A stretch of DNA of 26,614 bases from Atkinsonella hypoxylon (taxonomy: Eukaryota > Ascomycota > Sordariomycetes > Hypocreales > Clavicipitaceae), in the NCBI GenBank assembly GCA_000729835.1, contig JFHB01000307.1:1-26614 (forward strand). The letters are read 5' to 3'. The notes below the pieces were generated by a model. It saw only the letters and a program-made list of their open reading frames with translations. It did not search any database and had not been told where the DNA came from. Below, one piece after another: positions 1-9,766 of the stretch (position 1 is the stretch's first letter; every line of letters starts with the position of its first letter). The position numbers and the translations under genes are program-made.

Positions 1-502
1 AGCAATAGTAGAAATTCAAGAAGTATACTATTTGAAAGCTAAGAATTAGGGCTATTTAATAGTATAATTGTTGGATAGAGTTGCTTATAAGGGTTGCTTG
101 TTATTAGTGGAATTTGTTAAATTATGTACGTAAGCGTCTTGTTTATATAGCTGTAAGTTGATTTTTTTGTTTTTATATAGTAAATCTTTTTGCGGAAATT
201 ATAAAGTAGCCTATAAGCCCCTTCTAGCAACTACAGCCCGCTAATATAGTCAGTAGGTCTATAAGGGACTAGAAAGATTTAAGATCCTACCCTTACTTGT
301 TTGTTACAGCGCTCTTAATATAAGATACCACTATTATTATAGTTATCTACTGCCTCTACGTAATCTATACTATACACTACAGCTTAATTTAGGCTGCTGC
401 TGCTTCCACTACATAATAATTGCTAGGAGCAATTACAGGTGCTAAATCTAAGAGACCACTACCCTCTTCTATCTAGTTCTGTAATCCCTATTATTTTCAA
501 TA
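1..502 (+). repeat. 5' LTR of copia copy 1 (partial)
   Basis: These bases match 7141-7642 almost base for base and end in TTTTCAATA, immediately followed by the primer binding site. The terminal CAATA is probably a RIP-altered CAACA, matching the TGTTA start seen at 6950. A TATA-like TATATAG lies at 174-180. Confidence 0.93.
174..180 (+). promoter_or_regulatory. Candidate TATA box in copia LTR
   Basis: TATATAG follows a T-rich run and is kept in every copy of this LTR in the window, including the reverse ones: 174-180, 7314-7320, 12483-12489, and the complement CTATATAAAAAC near 7722 and 26270. It lies about 365 bases into the 693-bp LTR, a sensible U3 position. That it drives transcription is inference. 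Confidence 0.45.
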
Positions 503-517
503 GGTTATGAGCCTAGA
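503..517 (+). other. Primer binding site, half-tRNA type (initiator tRNA-Met)
   Basis: GGTTATGAGCCTAGA directly abuts the LTR end. It is complementary, apart from one RIP-type C-to-T change, to the anticodon stem-loop of eukaryotic initiator tRNA-Met (CUGGGCUCAUAACC). Copy 2 has GGTTATAAGCCCAGA at the same place, with a different single transition. Drosophila copia primes from this internal tRNA site rather than from the tRNA 3' end. There is no TGG-type site at the LTR boundary. Confidence 0.75.
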
Positions 518-1465
518 AGACCTATCTGCAAGCTGTTAGCCCGCTGAAATCTACTATTGTGTACTGTATTACCCACTAGAAGCTATATTAAGACCTGCGC
601 TAGCAGCTATCGCTGCTAAAAATTAGTAGCTTACTGGAAGCTATTAATACCTACTGCATACATATCGCTAGCCACTATACTGGTGTTTTCATTCTGCCCA
701 CCCTGTGCCTCCTGCACTCTATACACCCTGTGTATATACACTTTTAAAGCTATTCTTAATAGCTAGGTTCTATTGTTGCGCAACATTAAAATATACACAT
801 CTGTACACATTATATTTGCACTGCGAATCGTTTTATTAGGCACTGCCTAATCAATTATTTCTATTAAGAAATAAGCTTAGCGCTGCACTGCATTGCTCGT
901 TATTGTGCTGTTATCTCGTATATTGTGCACCCTGTGCACCTCTGTTAGTAGCTATACTACAATTTATAGTGCATATCTAACAGCTCTTGTTGCCGTTAGA
1001 TATTCCTATGTTTTTAGTTGCAGAATCAATTTATATAGTAATCCTACTAGTTAGGATTTTGAAGTGGGAATTAGCTAGATATCCCTAAATTAGCTGTACT
1101 TAGGTCTCTACTGATTTGTTGGAACCTAATTAGAGAAGAATCTCCTGAATTTTTTAGCTAAAAATAGCTAGGACCTATGTTTTATGCCCCTTACAACCGC
1201 TTGTTAATCTAGTCTGCTATATAAATTGTATGTGTATATAGATCGCGATACAACGCAGCCTTTAGAGCCTATTATACCTATTACAAAAGAAATTGGAGAA
1301 AAATCTCAGTATAATTTCTAAAGATATAGAGCACTTCTAGGCCTATAATAGAGCAATCTATTAATATCTAGTAGAGGTTACTACTGTTATTTACTACCTT
1401 TTCTACTGTAATTTAGGCTATAATTAGCTATAAAGAGCGTTAAATTAGCTATTAAAACCCTTAAA
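518..1465 (+). other. Long untranslated leader of copia copy 1 with hairpin cluster
   Basis: About 950 bases separate the primer site from the gag start with no coding frame shared between the two copies. Between 748 and 874 there is a run of perfect dyads: AGCTATT/AATAGCT (748-764), TGTTGCGCAACA (774-785), ATTAGGCA/TGCCTAAT (835-851) and TTATTTCT/AGAAATAA (855-874). Three of the four recur in copy 2 with at most one transition. They could be packaging, dimerisation or translation-control structures, but that role is inferred only from position. Confidence 0.6.
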
Positions 1466-4400
1466 ATGGCACCAAAAGGAACAGGCAAGGGAAAGAGCAC
1501 AAGCCCTAAACGGAGTAGTAGTTCTAGTACACTAGCTACAGCTGCTACTAGCTTTCCTAGTCCAGCAAGGTCCCCCCCTTAGCTAGTAGATTCCTCTTCT
1601 AATAAAGAAGATTATACAGCTAAAAAGGCTCTAAAGGAAGCTAGATTAGCTTCTAAAAGAGTAGTGTAAGTCTATAATATGCAAGCTAATCTAAAAGCTT
1701 AAATAGATAAGCAATAAGAGACCCTAAATAGATTTATTAGGTATAGTAAAGCAAAACAAAGCTAAAATAAAGGTAATATAGCTGATTTACTAAGTAAATT
1801 AGATACTATAATTACATCTATAGGTAATCTCTCTATAGGGTCTCCCTCTAAGGTAGTAGATCCTGTTACTTCTAAGACTTCTAAAGTCTCTTTTAAAGTC
1901 CTTAAACCTTCTAGTTCCTCTAATAGTGCTACTTTTCTGCCTGCTTTTAATAAAGGCACTATAAAAGAGTTAAATAAGAAGGTCCACTCTATTCTAGAGG
2001 CTACTAAGCTAAAAGGCCCTAAAAATTTTAAATAGTAAAAGCAAGCTTTAACTATTTAATTTAGAGCACTAAGATTCCCTTAATTTATTAATAATTCTAG
2101 TATAGCTAGTACTTTAGTAGATTTAGAACAAGCTATTATCCTTATAATTATAAGAGATAGTTGCTAATCTAGACCTTAAGCTGCTATAAGCTAGCATAAG
2201 TCCCCTGTAGATGCCTATAACGTTCTAGTTAAGCAGTATTTGTAGAGTGCTAAAATACAACGTAGTACGCTATATACTAGTTATTATAACTTATCGTTTT
2301 CGAACTATAAGGGATCTTTAGAGGCCTTTAATGCTAAATTTAATAATTTACTAGCTAGACTATAGCTCTATAGTGTAGCTATTAATTCTATTAACTAGGT
2401 AAATTATTATATTAATGCTTTAAAGAAAACCTTCCCTAGCTAGGCTAAAAGGTAGCAATATTCTATTAGAGCTGCTAGAGCACAAGGTCTATCTGTAAAA
2501 ATGCTAAATTTACAGTTCCTTATAGCTAACTTATTAGAAGAACAAAGAGATAAAAGCTCCTCTATATCTAAGGCTCTTAGTTATAAAGCTTCTAATTCTA
2601 ATAGTTCTAATAATAATAAAGCTAACTAAGGAAAGAATCCTCCTAATTAGAAGAAGAATTCCGATTCTAATTCTAATAATTCTAATGCCTCTAAAGAAAA
2701 AGATTAAGATAAAGCCTCTAAGAATAAGAAGAAGTAGAAGGGCCGAAGAAGAAGTAACAAAAATTCTAGGAATAAGGATAGAGAAGCTGCTTTTGCTATA
2801 GGTTGTTATAACCTATCCACTAGCAACTAGGATACTATAGAATCTAATGATTCTAGCAGTTCTAGTAGTGATAATTCTTACGATTTAGATACAGAATCTA
2901 CTACTAGTGATACTAGTACTACTAGTAATAATACCCCTTCTTTTAATTACTTTAACGGAATAATTAAAAACTCCCTACTATATAATATAGGTTCTACCTA
3001 TTATATAGTTAACAATAAAGCATTTTTTAGGACTTTTAAGCCTATAAAAAAGGGTAAAACCGCGCCTATTGCTACTAAAGGAGGTTCTATTTATCCTAAA
3101 GAACAGAGAACTACTGTATTTTAGGTACTAGTTAGTATAAATCCAGCTAAATACAGGCCTTTAGCTCTAAAGGATGCTCTATATTGCCTAGGTTTAAATA
3201 CTAACCTAATTAGTGGCCTAAAGCACTATTTAATAGGGGGCACTCTCCTTAGAAATCAGCTATTTCTAGCTGATAGAAGCTGCTGTAGGCTTCTAAATCC
3301 TAAAAAGTATGGTTTCTTCTTATAGCTTAAGGGGCAAGAGACCCCTAAAGTGTATAAAAACCACGCAAATCTCTTTTATATAGGATTTCTAGCTAGCAAT
3401 AGTTATAATAGCGGTTATAATGCTAGTTATCCTATAGAGGTTTAAATCCCTTAACAGCCTAGTTTTAATCTAGAGGAATATAGCCGAATCGAGGAATTAT
3501 CTGATTTTAAAGAAGATAATACTAATAACGATGTTATAGAGCCTTTAGCCCTAGTTCCTAAACGGGCTCCTAGTTAGATTCCTTCTAATAATAGGGATTT
3601 AGAAGGTTTAAATCCTAAGTTACTAGATATTAGAGGAAGTGGCCGTCTAGATCCCTTAAACGAGGCCTGTAGTTCTTAAGAGATCTAGTAAGATAGAGAG
3701 CAACAGGAAGCTAGCTCTAATAATAATTCTAGTAGTAATCCTACTGCTTCTTCTTCCTATAAGAAGCTCCTAGAATTAGCTGCTACTTAGCACGTTAGAT
3801 TAGGGCATATAGGACTCCCTTTACTAAAGAAGACTGCTTCTATTACTAAAGGTATTCCTAATTTTACAAAAATTAAGGAAAAGGATTTTAACTGCCTAGC
3901 TTGCAACTAAGCTAAAGCTGTTAGAAGACCTAGTAAGTATACTATTCCTAACCCCCCTAGATGTTTAGATATTATAGAGGGAGATACCGTTAAGATAGAG
4001 CCTATACTGCACAATAAGAGGCCTTTAGTTCTTTTTCTAATTAATAGAAAATTACAGTATAAGTAGTCTTTTAATCTAGCTAATAAAGAGGGTTCTACTC
4101 TTTATAGCTGTATTAGAAGCTTCTTTAAGGAATTAAAAAACCAGTATAACTGCTACCCTAAACACCTTTACTTTAATAGTAGTATAGAAATTAATACTAA
4201 GTTGCAAGCTTAGCTATCTTCTAAGGGTATTTGCTTTAGCACCTCTTGCCCCTATATTTACAAATAGAATAGGCTAATAGAGAGAGCTATAAGGGTACTT
4301 CTAGACCGTTTGCGTGCTACCCTACAGTGGTTATAACTACCTCTATATCTATAGTCTTACATCCTTCCTGCTATAGTGGATTTAGTTAATACTACTGCAA

Positions 4401-6697
4401 ATAGTACTAAACTACTAAGTTCTAAACAGCTATATTTAGCTAATTTAGAGCCTTCTAAGACCTATAAGCCTAATTTTTCCAAAATTAGAGCTATAGGCTT
4501 CTATTGCGAAGTTCTAATCCTATTAGAACAGAGATCTAGGTTGCAGAAGCTAGCTAAAAGAACTATTCCTAGTAGACTTTTAGCTACACTAGGTTCTAAT
4601 GTATATTTAATATATATCCCCTCTAAACGAGCTGTTATAAAGACTAGCTTCGTTAAAATTATAGAAGGAATAGGTTCTATTTCACAGGGTATCCCTAAGG
4701 TTCCTATTGGTTCTATAGTGGATAATCCTTTAGAGGGAGAAATCGATAACTAGCAGCAATTAGAAGATAATTATACTCCTAAGTATCCTTATCCTAGTTA
4801 TCTAGATGTGCTAAATCATCCACTAGAACCTATAGAAAATTAAGCTCTTCTACTAAGCAACCCTATAGAAGCTATAGAGGCCCCTAAAGCCCCTATATCT
4901 ATAGAAGCCCCTTAGGCTAATATAGAACCTATAGAAGCTAAAGCTAATGCTAATGCTATAGATTTAGATAGAAACATATTTTCCTTAATTAAGGATCTAT
5001 GCTTTAAGGCAAGGACTAAAGCAGCTATTACTTCTAATAGTAATAAGGATAAACTTCCTAATACGTAGAAGCAAGCCCTAAAAAGCTCTGCTAAGCAGCA
5101 TTAGATAGAAGCTACCTATAGCGAATTTAAGCAGCTATTAGCTGCTGAAACCTTTAAATTTATAGGGAAAGACTAAGTACCTAAGGGCTGAAGAGTTCTA
5201 AAGAATAGGCTTATTTATAGGCTTAAAAAGGATAAAGAAAATAATCCTATTAAATATAAGGCCTGCCTTATTGCTAAGAGATTTATGCAAATAGAAGGTT
5301 AAGACTATCTAGAGACCTTTACTGCAACTAGTATTCCTCCTAGCTAGCGTATATTATTAGCTCTTGCAGCTTTTAATAACTAGGAAGTTAAGCAAATTAA
5401 CTTTATAGAAGCGTTTTTAAATAGCAAACTAAAGGAAGCTATTTATATAGAAATCCTAGATAGATTCGTTGAATTTGCAGAGCAAGCATTGCTATTAGTA
5501 GCTAAGCTACTAAAAAGCTGTAATTATAGGCCTTCTAAAGACTAGGTAATTAAGCTAGAAAAATCACTCTATAGTCTAAAGCAAAGTCCTAGAGAATAGC
5601 AGCAAATTCTAACAGAATTGCTTCAGAAGTATAGATTTAAACCTCTTATATTAGACCCAGCAGTCTTTTATAACCTAGCTACATCTACATATATTGCTAC
5701 TTACGTAGATAACTGTCTTCTAATTAGGCCTAATTTACGATATATTAATAAGCTTAAAAAGCTACTAAATTAAGCTTATCTAATAGAAGATAGAGGACCA
5801 GCAGAATTCTTTTTAGGTGTATAAATCACCTATAATAGGTCTAAAAGGTCTATTAAAATCCACTAATCTTAATACATCCTTAAAGCCCTAGAAAGATTTA
5901 AAATGCTAGATACTAAGCTAGCTTCTATCTCTATACAGCTAGGAATTCTAAAGCAACTAGTTACAAAACTCCTCTTAAAATCCGATTATAAGCTTTATTA
6001 GAGCATAATAGGCACTATAATGTACCTAATGTTGCTAACTAGGGCTAATATTGCTTTTTCTGTTTAGTGGCTATCAACCTTTCTAGCTAAGCCCTATATA
6101 GAGCACCTAAACGCCTCTAAGCACCTCTTAAGGTACTTAAGTAGTACTAGAAGCTTTACTATTATTTATAAGCATTCTATACCACTAGGGTCTTCTTCTA
6201 AAGCTTCTAGCTCTAAAGAAGTACTTAAGACCCTCCTTAGTTATTGCAATAGCGATTTTGCTAGTAACAAAATCTCTTCTAAATCAACCTATGCTTATCT
6301 ATATAAGCTAGCTAGTAGACCTATTAGCTAGAAATCGAAGAAAGCTAGTACTATTGCTCTTTCTACCTTAGAAGCAGAATCTAATACATTATTAGAAGCT
6401 ATTAGGGAATTAGAGTAGCTCTACAGCCTTTTTAAGGAGATAAAGCTGCCTTTAACCCCTCCTATTCCTATTAGGTGTAATAATTAAGGCGCTATAGTTA
6501 CTGCTTACAACCCTACGTTGTATAGTAGGACTAAGCACACCCTTTTGAAGTTTAACTACATTAGGGAAAAGATTTATAAAGGTATAGCTAAGGTTAGTTA
6601 TATTAATACAAATTAAATGCTAGCAGATAGCCTAACTAAGCCTCTTGCTATCTAAAAGCATTAACAATTTATTAAGTTACTAGAGCTTTCTAGCTAG
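1466..6697 (+). pseudogene. Copia gag-pol polyprotein, RIP-inactivated (copy 1)
   Basis: One frame runs from ATG 1466 (MAPKGTGKGKST...) to TAG 6695, 1743 codons, interrupted only by RIP-like stops and no frameshift. Gag occupies about residues 1-480 and is Ser/Asn rich with a basic stretch (KGRRRSNKNSRN) and no recognisable CCHC knuckle. Protease follows near residue 507 (YNIGST, where DTGST is expected). The integrase zinc site is H776, H781, C810, C813. Its core has D840, N904 (expected Asp) and E939. RT has YVDN at 1413-1416 instead of YVDD. RNase H motifs follow, ending in the usual TKPL. A Pro/Glu/Ala-rich linker lies between integrase and RT. The longest stop-free run is 4376-4753. The true stop may be the TAG at 6746 if 6695 is a mutated Gln codon. 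Confidence 0.93.
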
Positions 6698-6719
6698 CTT
6701 ATAAAAGCAATAAAAACAC

Positions 6720-6776
6720 TTAAAAAATCGAAAAGCAACAAAAAATAGTTAAAAAATCGAAAAACAACAAAAACAA
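6720..6776 (+). repeat. Two-unit tandem duplication in copia copy 1
   Basis: A 29-base unit beginning TTAAAAAATCGAAAA is present twice (6720-6748 and 6749-6776). Copy 2 has it once near 19008. It lies between the pol end and the polypurine tract, so it lengthens the 3' untranslated region of copy 1 only. Confidence 0.8.
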
Positions 6777-6941
6777 TTAACAACAACTAGTTATATTTAA
6801 CTATAACTACCCTGGAATTGCTGGAATTAGTTATGTTATTTAGTTCTGTTATTAGTACTGTATTTTTGTTAGTTAATTCTAACTTAAATATCCTTTAAAG
6901 GAGCTAAGTTGCTTATAGAACTAGTTACTTCTTACATTTCT

Positions 6942-6949
6942 AGAGGGAG
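6942..6949 (+). other. Polypurine tract of copia copy 1
   Basis: AGAGGGAG lies immediately before the TGTTA start of the 3' LTR, where plus-strand DNA synthesis is primed in LTR elements. The same tract precedes the 3' LTR of copy 2 at 19198-19205. Confidence 0.85.
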
Positions 6950-7642
6950 TGTTAAAAATAAGCTACCCTATATAGCCTATTTTTATGCCTACTAGTTGCT
7001 CTATTACGTGACCCTTATTAGGTCTTGTTACATTGATTTTTAGTAGAGATATTGTTGTTACTAGATGCAAACATCTAGATTTAACTAAGGCAAAGTTACC
7101 TAACCTATAGTTAACTTTAACAGCGATTTTCTCTACAACTAGCAATGGTAGAAATTCAAGAAGTATACTATTTAAAAGCTAAGAATTAGGGCTATTTAAT
7201 GATATAATTGTTAGATAGAGTTGCTTATAAGGGTTGCTTGTTATTAGTGGAATTTGTTAAATTATGTATATAGGCGTCTCGTTTGTATAGCTGTAAGTCG
7301 ATTTTTTTGTTTTTATATAGTAAATCTTTTTGCGGAAATTATAAAGTAGCCTATAAGCCCCTTCTAGCAACTACAGCCTACTAATATAGTTAGTAGGTCT
7401 ATAAGGGACTAGAAAGATTTAAGATTCTACCCTTACTTATTTGTTACAGCGCTCTTAATATAAGATACCACTATTATTATAGTTATCTACTGCCTCTACG
7501 TAATCTATACTATACACTACAGCTTGATTTAGGCCGCTGCTGCTTCCACTACGTGATAATTGCTAGGAGCAATTACAGGTGCTAAATCTAAGAGACCACT
7601 ACCCTCTTCTATCTAGTCCTGTAATCCCTATTATTTTCAATA
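6950..7642 (+). repeat. 3' LTR of copia copy 1 (693 bp)
   Basis: It starts TGTTAAAAATAAG after the polypurine tract and ends TTTTCAATA. Its length equals that inferred for the 5' LTR. The next base (7643) jumps abruptly into reverse-orientation LTR sequence, so the expected target duplication on this side is CCTAC (7643-7647). The other copy of that duplication would be left of the window. Confidence 0.92.
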
Positions 7643-8092
7643 CCTACCGACTATATCGGCGGGCCGTAGTCGCTAGAAGGGGCTCGTGGGCCACTTTATA
7701 ATTTCCGCAAAAAGATTTACTATATAAAAACAAAAAAATCGACTTACGGCTATACAAACGAGACGCCTACGTGCACAATTTAACAAATTCCACTAATAAC
7801 AAGCAACCCTTATAAGCAACCCTATCCAACAATTATACTATTAGATAGCCCTAATTCTTAGCTTTTGAATAGTATACTTCTTGAATTTCTACTATTGCTA
7901 GTTGTGGAGAAAATCGCAGTTAAAGTTAACTATAGGTTAGGCAACTTTGCCTTAGTCGATTCTAGATGTTTTGCATCTAGTAACAGCGATATCTCTACTA
8001 AAAATCAACGTAACAAGACCTAATGAGGGTCACGTGATAGAGCAACTAGTAGGCATAAAAAATAGGCTATACAGGGTAGCTTATTTTTAACA
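7643..8092 (-). repeat. Reverse copia LTR, front 450 bp (host of copy 1 insertion)
   Basis: This is the reverse complement of the first 450 bases of the copia LTR and ends TTATTTTTAACA at 8092, the LTR 5' terminus. The rest of that LTR is not found right of copy 1 and is predicted to lie left of the window. The right flank begins ATAAC. The second E copy reads straight through the equivalent point (25588 region), which shows that this LTR was inserted into E. Its first 60 bases keep more C and G than the other LTR copies. Whether it is a solo LTR or part of a full reverse element cannot be seen. Confidence 0.88.
8031..8036 (-). promoter_or_regulatory. CACGTG E-box in copia U3
   Basis: CACGTG within GGTCACGTGATAG is kept in the reverse LTRs (here and at 26580-26585) and in the 5' LTR of copy 2 (12173-12178). 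In the other copies it is altered by transitions, for example TACGTG at 7015-7020. The motif is the core recognised by fungal bHLH factors of the Cbf1/Pho4 class. Function is inferred only. Confidence 0.35.
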
Positions 8093-9210
8093 ATAACTGT
8101 AAAGTAAAGCGCTAGAACTAGCAATATAAAGGTAAGGATGCTAAAGCGTCTGTAGGTAACGCTAGAGTAGCTAGAAGAGGCAAGATATAGGCAAAAGCAG
8201 CAGCTACTGTATACTATAGTAGCAATATAGTAAAAAGAGGCAAAGAAACTATTACTGTAGATTTATCTACTAGTTTACTGTTATAGGTAGTGTTGCTTGC
8301 TATCTACTTCTCTAATAAATTTAGCGGAATTAATAGCACTATTGTAGGTGCTTTAGCTAGCATTAGCTACATAGACTTACTCTTTATTCTATTAGCTAAG
8401 GTGCAGTTCTAAACTTAGTGTAATAGTCTTCTTTAGGAAAAGTATAAATTTAACGCTAAGGAAATAATTAAAGCCTACCTTAAGGACACTCCTATAAGTA
8501 GCAACACTGTATAGAAGTAACTTAACTATTACGTTACTAAAATTAATAAGTTAAATAAAAAGATTAACTAGGTTAAAATAGAGGCTAAAGGAGGTCTATT
8601 TAATAAGTAGTTTAACGAATTATAGACTGCTATCTACAGTATATACAACTAATTAAATAGCATAAGTTAATTTAATAAAGGTATTAATAATGTTATTAAT
8701 AAAAACAAAACCCTACTAAAGGTTACTAGCAATATTAATATACTGCAGGCAGAAAACAGATACTTATAATATAAAATTAACTGTATTTATATAGACTTCT
8801 TAGAACGCTTAGCTAACTAGTTTATTGCTGTATAAAGCCTCTTTAGTAATAGATTTAGCACTATTTAATGTAGAAGAAGTGCTTAGTTTATGCTAATTAA
8901 TCTATCTTTAATGTATTTCTCTCTGTTAATTCTACAAAAGATACCTCCTGTAGTAAAGCTAATATTAACTAAGGTAAAAACGCTAACTAAGAGGCTAGCT
9001 GTAGGTAAACTAATAGAAACACCTACTAAGCGTAAGACTAGTGCCTTCTAGGCAAAACTCTCCCTAAAGCCGCTAGAAACGTCCTTTAGCTTTACTTTCT
9101 AGAGAGAACTAATAGCCTACTATAACTAACTAACAATTTACTGCTATTAAGGATGCTTAGGGATTAGAATAGGCTGTATATATATAGAGAAATGCCCTAA
9201 AGGGATCTAA
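8093..9210 (+). pseudogene. Unrecognised repeated ORF E, C-terminal part (copy E1)
   Basis: One frame, followed from GTA 8104 to TAA 9208, encodes plausible protein interrupted by RIP-like stops. Its first 355 bases match 25588-25946. Visible elements are a basic N-side (KGKDAKASVGNARVARRGKI), a hydrophobic stretch around 8290-8400, and a heptad-like helical region at about 8690-8770 (LLKVTSNINILQAENRYL). A Lys/Pro/Thr-rich segment follows near 8980-9060. The C-terminus has a Cys cluster C-x3-C-x6-C-x5-C (about 9142-9195) suggestive of zinc binding. The N-terminal half is cut off by the reverse copia LTR. I do not recognise the family. A Gag-like or nucleic-acid-binding transposon protein is possible, but no catalytic domain is seen. 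The frame may run on if TAA 9208 is a mutated Gln codon. Confidence 0.6.
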
Positions 9211-9452
9211 CAGAAAATTAGCTTTAAGATAGATTAATTTTTAATACTTTTAACACTATATAGAACAATCTTACATAAAGAATGTGCTATATAGATTTAA
9301 TAAATTAGCTTTATTACATAAGATTAATTTATAGGATTTAACATTGTTTAGAATAATTTTATATAACTTTACTTATATATAGGTTATAGAATAAGCTTTA
9401 ACGCTCTATTAGGTTTAAGGAAATCTATTAATTTAATATATAGATTTAATAG
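9211..9452. repeat. AT-rich 3' flank of E1 with degenerate tandem units
   Basis: No gene is visible. Two imperfect units about 90 bases apart can be aligned: 9231-9278 and 9321-9366 share AGATTAATTT and a TTTAACA(C/T)T...TAGAA(C/T)AAT block, differing mostly by C/T transitions. The shared ATATAGATTTAAT also recurs at about 9290 and 9438. This may be the 3' untranslated end of E or part of another decayed repeat. Confidence 0.45.
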
Positions 9453-9695
9453 TGTTACGGGATAATCCTACAGACCCGCAGGTCACTAGTGCACGTAACC
9501 GCAATTATGTATAAGTAGTTAGAAGCAACACTTAGGTAGTTAGATTGAACAATTAACTATTATTTACTAGAACACTATTACTAAATGCTCCTTACAGCAG
9601 CTCTTACAACTTCTCTTACGAATTATTGCATAACCTATTAAATTTAACAACCTATTGTTACTTCTAATAAACCTATATTAGATCCTACTGTAATA
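9453..9695 (+). repeat. Gypsy-family LTR, 243 bp, RIP-mutated
   Basis: It starts TGTTACGGGATAATC and ends CTACTGTAATA. It is the reverse complement of the solo LTR at 19859-20101, with the identical length of 243 bases. By hand alignment they differ at about 33 sites, of which about 29 are C-to-T or G-to-A in this copy. Its orientation suits a 5' LTR of the downstream gag-pol. However, the flanks AATAG (9448-9452) and AGTAG (9696-9700) differ by one transition, so a solo LTR with a decayed duplication is a live alternative. Confidence 0.88.
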
Positions 9696-9766
9696 AGTAG
9701 TAGCAATTGCTTCTAATTGTTACTAACCCTTCTTAAGCTTAAAAAGCTAAAATTATAATATTTAAG
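9696..9766 (+). other. Gypsy leader with weak candidate primer site
   Basis: About 70 bases lie between the LTR and the first plausible gag codon. TAGTAGCA at 9698-9705 could be a RIP-altered TGGTAGCA, the sort of sequence that pairs with a tRNA 3' end (...GCTACCA). The match beyond about seven bases to initiator tRNA-Met is poor, so this is tentative. Confidence 0.3.

Larger units (their letters stand above)
1..7642 (+). mobile_element. Ty1/copia LTR retrotransposon, copy 1 (left end outside window)
   Basis: A complete copia layout is visible: 5' LTR remainder, primer binding site, long leader, single gag-pol frame in the order protease-integrase-RT-RNase H, polypurine tract and 3' LTR. Position 1 aligns with 7141 inside the 3' LTR, so 191 bases of the 5' LTR lie left of the window and the whole element is about 7.83 kb. 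The two LTRs differ at about 21 of 502 aligned positions by hand count, nearly all transitions. Every protein domain is broken by RIP-type mutations, so the element is dead as an autonomous unit. It sits against a reverse LTR of its own family at 7643, which suggests nested insertion. Confidence 0.93.
6950..8092. repeat. Large inverted repeat made of opposing copia LTRs
   Basis: The left arm 6950-7397 and right arm 7643-8092 are inverted copies of the same LTR segment, about 450 bases each, separated by a 245-base spacer. The arrangement follows from copy 1 having inserted into a reverse LTR of its own family. A transcript across it would fold into a long double-stranded RNA hairpin. Confidence 0.9.

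Noticed and set aside
1762..1959. Minus-strand ORF of 65 codons
   Set aside because: It lies antisense to copia gag and has a counterpart at 14051-14251 only because the gag sequence is repeated. RIP makes stops on the + strand and leaves antisense frames open.
1466..6697. Alternative genetic code with TAA/TAG as Gln
   Set aside because: Reading stops as Gln makes sense at many sites, but TAG/TAA also replaces Trp (after FNN in RT), catalytic Asp has become Asn and Gly has become Arg. Only C-to-T plus G-to-A mutation explains all of these.
6963..7145. Minus-strand 60-codon ORF in the 3' LTR
   Set aside because: It overlaps LTR control sequence and the branched dyad and is not kept in other LTR copies.
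9211..9452. CRISPR-like array or satellite
   Set aside because: There are only two clearly alignable degenerate units of about 90 bases with no regular spacers; a decayed tandem duplication explains it.
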